Below, piece after piece: positions 6,674 to 11,218 of a stretch of 11,218 nt of DNA; the stretch's first letter is position 1; each line of letters starts with the position of its first letter. Origin of the DNA: Desulfovibrio sp. GTDB taxonomy: Bacteria; Desulfobacterota; Desulfovibrionia; Desulfovibrionales; Desulfovibrionaceae. A program made the translations under genes and the position numbers. The notes under the pieces were generated by a model. The model was given only the letters and a program-made list of their open reading frames with translations, did not search any database and was not told the origin of the DNA. The stretch spans positions 1 through 11,218 of the forward strand of contig JAQVZK010000036.1 in assembly GCA_028708195.1 (NCBI GenBank), in the 5' to 3' direction.

Positions 6674-7454
6674 GAGCCAGCAGGGCTTGCGGCAACCCCC
6701 AGAGCGGGTGCGGCAAAACGCCAATGGGGATATCGTAAAGGGCACTGAGCTTCTCCTCGGTAAAAACCGCATCCACAGAGCCATCAAAAACAAGCCTTCC
6801 TGCCTTGAGGCCCAGCAGCCTTGTGGCGTAGATGGCAGCCAGATTACAATCGTGCACGGCCATGAGCACACAGGCCCCGGCAACCCGGCGGCGTTCCAGC
6901 AGGTCAAAAAGTCCGGCCATGCGGGCCATGTCCAGCCCGGCGGCCAGTTCGTCCAGCAAAAGAAGCGGGCTTTCCTGCGCCAGGGCACGCGCCAGCAGCA
7001 CTCTTTGCAACTCGCCGCCCGACAGCTCCGCAAGGCGGCGGGGAGCCAGCACGGAGGCCCCGCAGGCTTCCAGCGCCTCATCCACCGCCACATGGTCCCT
7101 GCTGCCATAACAGCCCAACCACGAAAGATGCGGATACCGCCCAAGCAGCACCATCTGCCGTGCCGTAAGCTCACGCGGGTATTCGCCGCCCTGGGGCACC
7201 ACAGCCGCCAACCGGGCGCGCTGGCGCGGCTTCATGGCCGTAAGCGCCCGGCCCTGTAAAAAAATATCCCCTTCCTGCGTTGGCAGCACACCAGAAAGGC
7301 TACGCAAAAGCGTGGTCTTGCCGCTGCCGTTGGGGCCAAGCAGGGCCAGGCATTCACCGCCGCGCGCCGTAAAACTCAGGCCCTGCAATACGGGCCGCCC
7401 CTTGTAACCGGAGCTGAGCCCGCGCACCTCCAGCATGGGTGAAACCTCTTTCAT
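6549..7454 (-). CDS. btuD: ABC transporter ATPase, BtuD/FecE type
   Basis: This cytoplasmic ATPase powers the importer. The 301-residue protein has Walker A GPNGSGKTT (40-48), Q-loop Gln88, signature LSGGE (144-148), Walker B LLLLDE with catalytic Glu169, and H-loop His201. After the Walker B glutamate a leucine replaces the more usual proline. The ATG at 7454 overlaps the permease TGA by four bases (ATGA), and GGAGG lies six bases upstream. A second ATG at 7436, six codons in, also has a GAGG and cannot be excluded. The family core ends near residue 262; the remaining 39 residues (Ser/Ala/Asp-rich) have no evident motif and overlap the binding-protein signal sequence in another frame. Its place between permease and binding protein shows one transport system. 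Confidence 0.92.
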   Translation of the reverse strand: MKEVSPMLEVRGLSSGYKGRPVLQGLSFTARGGECLALLGPNGSGKTTLLRSLSGVLPTQEGDIFLQGRALTAMKPRQRARLAAVVPQGGEYPRELTARQMVLLGRYPHLSWLGCYGSRDHVAVDEALEACGASVLAPRRLAELSGGELQRVLLARALAQESPLLLLDELAAGLDMARMAGLFDLLERRRVAGACVLMAVHDCNLAAIYATRLLGLKAGRLVFDGSVDAVFTEEKLSALYDIPIGVLPHPLWGLPQALLARAHGPRSQAADPSAVSDFGVASDFATGAAVADRSSGRRACE

Positions 7455-8545
7455 GGCCGCCTCCGCACCAACAGGGCAAAAAACGGACCGCCCAAAAGAG
7501 CCGTCACCACACCCACGGGCAATTCCTGCCCGCCATCCAGCACACAGCGGGCCAGCACGTCTGCCCAGACCAGCAGCACGCCACCGCCAAAAAACGCTCC
7601 TGCCAGCAGGGGGCCGTGGCCGCAGCCAAGCACAAGGCGCAAGACATGCGGCACTACCAGCCCCACAAAGCCGATAACCCCGGCCACTGCCACGCAACCC
7701 GCCGTCATGCAGCTTGCCCCGGCCAGCAGCCAAAGCCGCGCCCGCCCCACATTCAGGCCAAGCTGGGCAGCCTGTTCGTCGCCCAGGGTCAAAACGTCCA
7801 GCGCCCGCCAGCCAAACACCACAGCCACAAGGCCGGGCACAAGGGTTGCCAGCAAGAGCGGCAGGCTGTCCCAGCCGCGTCCCTGAAAAGACCCCATAAT
7901 CCAGAAAACAATGCTCGTTACCGACTCTTCGTTGAGCGCCTTGATAAGCGCCACCAGCGCCCCAAGAAAGGCCGCCACGGCTATGCCCGCAAGTATGACG
8001 CTCTCACGCCTGAACCCGCCGTCGCCCCTGCCAAGCCACAAGGCTCCTGCCAGAGCCAGCAGTGCGCCCAGCAAGGCAGCGGGGGCCACCAGAGCCGCCG
8101 ACCCCGGCAATGAAACATGCAATGCCGTAAGGGGACCGCTCAAGGCTGCGCCAATGACCCCGCCCAGGGCAAGGGCCATGCTCGCGCCACAGGCCGCACC
8201 GGCAGATATGCCCAAAGTAAAGGGGTCGGCCAGAGGGTTGCGCAGCACGGCCTGCAAAGCCACGCCCGCCACGGCCAGCGCGCCGCCACACAGGGCCGCA
8301 AGACACACGCGGGCAAGGCGAATTTGCCCCACCACCAGCATAAGAGCCGTGTCCTGCGGAGCTGCGGCAAGCCCCAACTGTGCGGCCAAAGCATGAAAAA
8401 CCTGCCCGGCCGACAGAGAAACCGGCCCCGGCAAGCAGGCCAGTGGCAAAGAAACAAGCCACAGCGCCGCCAAAGCCGCGAACGCTGGCCACAGGCGGGC
8501 AGAAGTACGTGCGGAAGGGGTGGAGGAATATGGTATCGCGGTCAT
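7451..8545 (-). CDS. btuC: ABC transporter permease, BtuC/FecCD family
   Basis: This inner-membrane permease, expected to work as a dimer, forms the translocation path for B12-like or metal-chelate substrates. The 364-residue protein has many hydrophobic segments (family norm about ten); the first is near residues 21-40. The family hallmark runs from RLARVCLAALCGGALAVAGV through LQAVLRNPLADPFTLGISAG, and the C terminus has GVVTALLGGPFFALLVRRR. GFVGLVVPHVLRL is the usual coupling-helix neighbourhood for the ATPase. The ATG at 8545 has an AAAGGG ribosome site just upstream. It is the first gene behind the cobalamin riboswitch and attenuator, and it overlaps the ATPase start, so the importer genes are coupled. 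The family also transports siderophores and haem; the B12 link comes from context. Confidence 0.92.
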   Translation of the reverse strand: MTAIPYSSTPSARTSARLWPAFAALAALWLVSLPLACLPGPVSLSAGQVFHALAAQLGLAAAPQDTALMLVVGQIRLARVCLAALCGGALAVAGVALQAVLRNPLADPFTLGISAGAACGASMALALGGVIGAALSGPLTALHVSLPGSAALVAPAALLGALLALAGALWLGRGDGGFRRESVILAGIAVAAFLGALVALIKALNEESVTSIVFWIMGSFQGRGWDSLPLLLATLVPGLVAVVFGWRALDVLTLGDEQAAQLGLNVGRARLWLLAGASCMTAGCVAVAGVIGFVGLVVPHVLRLVLGCGHGPLLAGAFFGGGVLLVWADVLARCVLDGGQELPVGVVTALLGGPFFALLVRRRP

Positions 8546-8554
8546 GCCCGCCCT

Positions 8555-8584
8555 TTACAGACCCAGCGTGAACAGCGTGGGCAT
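8555..8584 (-). other. Nine-codon open frame between attenuator and btuC
   Basis: Immediately after the terminator T-tract an ATG opens a nine-residue frame (MPTLFTLGL) ending in TAA nine bases before the btuC ATG, in the same frame as btuC. GAGG in the 3' arm of the terminator hairpin lies about eight bases upstream and could act as its ribosome site only when that arm is unpaired. It may be a leader peptide or chance; nothing beyond geometry supports it. Confidence 0.15.
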
Positions 8585-8637
8585 AAAAAAGGCCTCTTCC
8601 GTCACAAATCACTCAGTGTTTCGTGAAGGAAGAGGCC
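8585..8637 (-). terminator. Intrinsic terminator serving as riboswitch expression platform
   Basis: On the minus strand a perfect ten-pair stem (8628-8637 with 8591-8600) is followed at once by six T (8590-8585). After one mismatch the stem continues with four more pairs (8623-8626 with 8602-8605), and the apex can pair further. It lies between the cobalamin riboswitch and btuC, 40 bases before the btuC ATG, so it is best read as the switch that stops transcription when cobalamin is bound. No T-run occurs on the plus-strand side. Confidence 0.88.
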
Positions 8638-8729
8638 CGTATTTCCTCAATCCAACCGGCAAAATCCCGTTGCCGTGGCGGCTCAGGCCACAACCACGGC
8701 CGTCACCAGGTGGCGGGGCCGCGGGGCAA

Positions 8730-8913
8730 GGCAGGTCTTCCGGCTTGGCTCCCTTGCACCGGCCTTCCCGTTTCCAGTGGCGCAGTGTGGTGCGAGGTTA
8801 ATGAGCCTTACGGCGGCGGGTCCGCTCCCGCATTTCACGGGATTCCCTTTTCAAGCCGGGCTTGCCCGGCTACCATTGCCGCGCCTACTGTAGGCGGGGG
8901 TGGCAGACCTGTC
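8730..8913 (-). promoter_or_regulatory. Cobalamin (B12) riboswitch upstream of btuC
   Basis: Read on the minus strand, the segment carries the cobalamin riboswitch landmarks in order. They are a P1 5' strand CAGGTCT (8911-8905), a CCGGGCAAGCCCGG hairpin, AAAAGGGAATCCCGTGAAAT, GCGGACCCGCCGCCGTAA, GCCACTGG, AACGGGAAGGCCGG, and the B12-box AAGCCGGAAGACCTGCC. The 3' strand AGACCTG (8738-8732) pairs perfectly with the P1 5' strand over seven bases. Bound to a cobalamin it should fold P1 and let the downstream terminator form, lowering expression of btuCDF and cbiL. Whether adenosyl- or methylcobalamin is preferred cannot be told from sequence alone. Confidence 0.93.
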
Positions 8914-9000
8914 AATGCCGGGCTGGCCTGCCGCAACATCCCCTGCAACAGCGACAGACTGTTACTGTTTTCACTTTTTTGCCGGGCTTGTTTGCGGGTT

Positions 9001-9006
9001 TTTATA
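9001..9006 (-). promoter_or_regulatory. Weak candidate -10 element for the B12 operon
   Basis: On the minus strand TATAAA lies about 90 bases before the riboswitch, in an AT-richer stretch of the 180-base gap after pgeF. No good -35 sits at 16-18 bases; TTGGCA is 20 bases away. The operon must have a start in or before this gap, and this is the best-looking box, but the evidence is thin. Confidence 0.2.
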
Positions 9007-9073
9007 CAATGAGCGCAAGGATTGCATGCCAACGCAAAAGACCCAAGGCAGAGGCCCAAGGCAAAAGACTTCA

Positions 9074-9106
9074 AAGAAGCCGGGCAGACGCCTGTCAGGC
9101 TTTCTT
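9074..9106 (-). terminator. Possible terminator hairpin at the pgeF 3' end
   Basis: On the minus strand AAGAAAGCC (9106-9098) can pair with GGCTTCTT (9081-9074) with one bulge. The first arm includes the last pgeF codons and the stop lies in the loop. A T-rich run (TTTGAAGTCTTTT) follows. The stem is weak in GC and the loop is long, so termination here is plausible but unproved; if it fails, transcripts would run into the B12 riboswitch. Confidence 0.3.
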
Positions 9107-9853
9107 AATCCAGATGATACTGGCCTGACGGCCTGAAGCCCTGGCGCAGCGGTAAGAGAAAAACTGGTCGTTATTACTGGCCGTGCACAGATCCAGACCA
9201 AAAATATTGCGCGCTGGAATTCCTGCCTGCACAAGCTGATGGCGGGTCAGCCCCCAGAGGTCCATAGTGCGGTTGTTTTCGTCAAACCAGGGCCGGTACT
9301 GTGGGCCCCATTCCTTGTCAAAATTGACAAATTCCGCTTTGGCGGGGCCAAGGCTCGGGCCACGGACGGCAAGCACATCCTGAGGCTTGATGTCGTAGTG
9401 TTCGCAAAAACGCACAACACCCGAAAGCGGGAAGTCACAACGGTTGCCGCGCCAACCCGCATGCAGGGCCGCCACATATTTGCCGCTTTTGTGGGCAAGC
9501 AGGACAGGCTGACAGTCCGCCGTTTTTATGAGCAGGCCCATGCCGGGCTCGGCCGTGGCCATGCCGTCGCCCTCTTTTTGCGTTGTTGCATTGCTGGCCA
9601 CAGGCGCGGGCTCAAAGTCCATTGCATCGCCGTGCACCTGCAACAATTCAGCCCATTGGCACAAACCCCGAGCTTGCAGGCTTACCTGCATATCCTCCCG
9701 GTTGGCAGTGACCAGAGCCGCATCATCCCCCACACTGAAGGAAATATTGCCGCCGCCGTATTCTCCCTGGCAAACACCGCCAGGTCGGGTCTGAAAGATG
9801 CAGCGCACAGAATCAAGGCCCGGAAACACAAAGGGTATATAGCTTACAGACAT
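9095..9853 (-). CDS. pgeF: PgeF/YfiH laccase-domain protein (polyphenol oxidase family)
   Basis: The family (Cu-oxidase_4, formerly DUF152) includes E. coli YfiH/PgeF, tied to removing mis-incorporated residues from peptidoglycan precursors, and members with purine-nucleoside phosphorylase activity. The 252-residue protein keeps the metal-site set: His74 in QVHG (72-75), Cys114 in DCQP (113-116) and His131 in HAGWRG (131-136). RGPSLGP (164-170) and the C-terminal LCTASNNDQFFSYR block are also family features. There is no signal peptide, so it is probably cytoplasmic. The ATG at 9853 lies inside the end of the preceding cyclo-ligase gene (10-base overlap) and has a weak ribosome site, which suggests translational coupling. 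The assignment is firm at family level; the real substrate in this organism is not known. Confidence 0.9.
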   Translation of the reverse strand: MSVSYIPFVFPGLDSVRCIFQTRPGGVCQGEYGGGNISFSVGDDAALVTANREDMQVSLQARGLCQWAELLQVHGDAMDFEPAPVASNATTQKEGDGMATAEPGMGLLIKTADCQPVLLAHKSGKYVAALHAGWRGNRCDFPLSGVVRFCEHYDIKPQDVLAVRGPSLGPAKAEFVNFDKEWGPQYRPWFDENNRTMDLWGLTRHQLVQAGIPARNIFGLDLCTASNNDQFFSYRCARASGRQASIIWIKKA

Positions 9854-10539
9854 AGCAGACGCTTTTCAGTGCATAAATAGTGAACCCGCTGATCCCAGGG
9901 GGCCAGAGGAAGAGAAGGAACAAGCTGGAACTCAAAACAAAACCCCACGCGGGGGCAGGCAAGCCCGGCCTGTAAAAAACGGTCATAATAGCCGCCGCCA
10001 TAGCCAAGGCGGCCACCTTCACAGTCAAAGGCAAGCCCCGGCAAAATCATCAACTGGGGGGCAAAATCGGCACCCTTGGCCGAAGATTTTTCTTGTGACG
10101 CCCCGGCAGCCACATCTTCCGGGCCAACGCCCGGCAAGGCTGCATCCGGCTCAAAAAGGCCAAAGGGGCCCGGCCGCAACTGTTCACGGCTGGCGCAGGC
10201 CACAAAGTCCATAATACCGGACTGCCCGCGCCGCACACGCGGCAGCCAGAGGGTACGCCCCTCGCTCCACGCTGCATCAAGCAGCAGGCTTGTGCCCATC
10301 TCGTCCTTGATGCCAACATAGAGCGCCACCGAGGACGCCCCGCGCCAGCAGTCAGCCATAAGCAGTCTCTTCTGCGCGGCCTCGGCCCGCTCTTTTGCAA
10401 GAGCGACAGGCTGCGTACGCCGCAGACTGCCCATCTGCGCGCGCAACTGCTGCTTGCGCGCGGCGAGATCGTCGGGCGACTCCGGCGTGGCTGGCAGCAC
10501 GGGCGTGCAGTTGGTCTGCACCGTGTTTTTTTCACTCAT
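9844..10539 (-). CDS. 5-formyltetrahydrofolate cyclo-ligase (MTHFS family)
   Basis: The enzyme converts 5-formyl-tetrahydrofolate to 5,10-methenyl-tetrahydrofolate with ATP, returning a dead-end folate to the one-carbon pool in the cytoplasm. The 231-residue protein has the basic N-terminal helix typical of the family (DLAARKQQLRAQMGSLRR, 24-41), the KDEMGT region (78-83), and the diagnostic glycine-rich LPGLAFDCEGGRLGYGGGYY (166-185) followed by DRFL. It has a 23-residue N-terminal tail and an Ala/Gly/Ser-rich insert (about 133-158), making it longer than the usual 180-200. The ATG at 10539 is preceded by GGAAAGG about six bases upstream. It overlaps pgeF by ten bases and is divergent from the phosphoesterase gene. 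Confidence 0.93.
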   Translation of the reverse strand: MSEKNTVQTNCTPVLPATPESPDDLAARKQQLRAQMGSLRRTQPVALAKERAEAAQKRLLMADCWRGASSVALYVGIKDEMGTSLLLDAAWSEGRTLWLPRVRRGQSGIMDFVACASREQLRPGPFGLFEPDAALPGVGPEDVAAGASQEKSSAKGADFAPQLMILPGLAFDCEGGRLGYGGGYYDRFLQAGLACPRVGFCFEFQLVPSLPLAPWDQRVHYLCTEKRLLCL

Positions 10540-10611
10540 GCCGGGCCTTTCCTTATGTACTGAAGTATGGCAGCATCATTGCAGCGTCACCATAACAAAG
10601 GACACACCACC
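10540..10611. promoter_or_regulatory. Divergent intergenic region
   Basis: Only 72 bases separate the ATGs of the cyclo-ligase (minus) and the phosphoesterase (plus), so both promoters must lie here or overlap the genes. On the minus strand TGGTGA and CATACT are 17 bases apart and form a weak sigma70-like pair; no good pair is evident for the plus strand. Ribosome sites are clear on both sides (GGAAAGG minus, AAAGGA at 10597-10602 plus). Confidence 0.35.
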
Positions 10612-11218
10612 ATGCCAAGCGCCGACACTCAGGACTACCTCTGGATCGCTGTGGGTGACATCCACGACGAAACTGAACGTTTTGCAAAAATTCCTGAGCT
10701 GAGCCAGGCTGACGGCATCATCGTCACGGGTGACCTCACGGTGACGGGCAGTGTCAAGCAGGCAGAACTGGTGATGGATTCCTTACGAAGCCATAACCCT
10801 GTGGTTCTTGCCCAGATAGGCAATATGGACCGCCCCGAAGTGGACCAGTGGCTCAGTGAAAAAGGCTGGAACCTGCACACCGTTACCCGCGAACTGACGC
10901 CGGATACGGCTATTTTTGGCGTTGGCGCGTCCACCTTCACGCCTTTTGGCACACCCAGCGAATTTCCAGAATCAGCCTTTGCCGCATGGCTTGAAGGCTG
11001 CTGGCAAAAAGCGCGAACCTACCCGCACAGTGTGCTTGTGTCACATAATCCGCCCAAGGACACGGCCTGCGACGTCATCCACGGCGATGTGCACGTTGGC
11101 TCTACGGCAGTGCGTGAATTTCTTGAAGAAGCCCAGCCAGATATCTGCCTGTGCGGCCACATTCATGAAGCGCGGGCAGTAGACCGCTTGGGGCGCACCA
11201 TTGGTGTTAACCCTGGCG
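10612..11218 (+). CDS. Calcineurin-like metallophosphoesterase, partial (3' end outside window)
   Basis: A metal-dependent phosphoesterase of the calcineurin superfamily; about 202 residues are visible and no stop occurs before the window ends. Metal-site motifs appear in order: GDIHD (15-19), GDLT, GNMDRP (GNxD/E block, with methionine where GNCD is common), SHNPP and the GHIHEA block near the visible end. The ATG at 10612 is preceded by AAAGGA at 10597-10602, nine bases upstream. There is no signal peptide or membrane segment, so it is probably cytoplasmic. The family covers phosphodiesterases acting on nucleotides, nucleic acids or proteins; no substrate can be assigned. It is transcribed away from the cyclo-ligase gene. 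Confidence 0.88.
   Translation, partial: MPSADTQDYLWIAVGDIHDETERFAKIPELSQADGIIVTGDLTVTGSVKQAELVMDSLRSHNPVVLAQIGNMDRPEVDQWLSEKGWNLHTVTRELTPDTAIFGVGASTFTPFGTPSEFPESAFAAWLEGCWQKARTYPHSVLVSHNPPKDTACDVIHGDVHVGSTAVREFLEEAQPDICLCGHIHEARAVDRLGRTIGVNPG

Noticed and set aside
6674..7174. Upstream extension of the btuF frame to an ATG at 7174
   Set aside because: This part overlaps the ATPase core (Walker B, signature) in another frame and its translation is tryptophan/cysteine-rich nonsense; the GTG at 6673 gives a proper signal peptide.

Overview
The window is an 11.2-kb stretch of GC-rich bacterial chromosome. It most resembles a sulfate-reducing deltaproteobacterium of the Desulfovibrio group: it has [NiFe]-hydrogenase maturation genes, a DUF1844 protein, an early corrin-ring methyltransferase beside a riboswitch-controlled FecCD/BtuC-type importer, and the overall protein style fits. 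The genus is inferred from sequence feel, not from a database search. I see no tRNA, rRNA, insertion sequence, phage gene or CRISPR array.

Left part, plus strand (1-4644): the C-terminal part of a class V (alanine-glyoxylate/serine-pyruvate type) aminotransferase; a gap with a strong inverted repeat; a small DUF1844 protein with cysteine clusters at both ends; argC (arginine biosynthesis); then hypD and hypE, which overlap by one base and build the Fe(CN)2CO part of the [NiFe]-hydrogenase active site.

Middle part, minus strand (4866-8913): a compact cobalamin-responsive unit. Read in the minus direction it begins with a canonical cobalamin riboswitch (8730-8913). An intrinsic terminator (8585-8637) follows, so control is probably by transcription attenuation. 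Then come a BtuC/FecCD permease, a BtuD-type ATPase, a BtuF-type periplasmic binding protein and cbiL (precorrin-2/cobalt-factor II C20-methyltransferase). The logic is that when B12 is scarce the attenuator opens and the cell makes both an importer (corrinoid, cobalt-tetrapyrrole or related chelate) and a ring-building enzyme. The unit ends at a G/C-rich hairpin (4795-4830).

Between hypE and that hairpin lies the most unusual stretch (about 4656-4765). On the plus strand it can fold into a closed structure with a G-U-containing terminal stem, and it carries fragments resembling cobalamin-riboswitch core motifs, including an 8-mer shared with the canonical riboswitch of this window. Yet no plus-strand gene lies downstream. 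It may be an orphan or variant riboswitch, or a 3'-UTR RNA.

Right part: a minus-strand pair, 5-formyltetrahydrofolate cyclo-ligase followed by a PgeF/YfiH laccase-domain protein (10-base overlap). Divergent from it is a plus-strand calcineurin-like metallophosphoesterase that runs off the end of the window.
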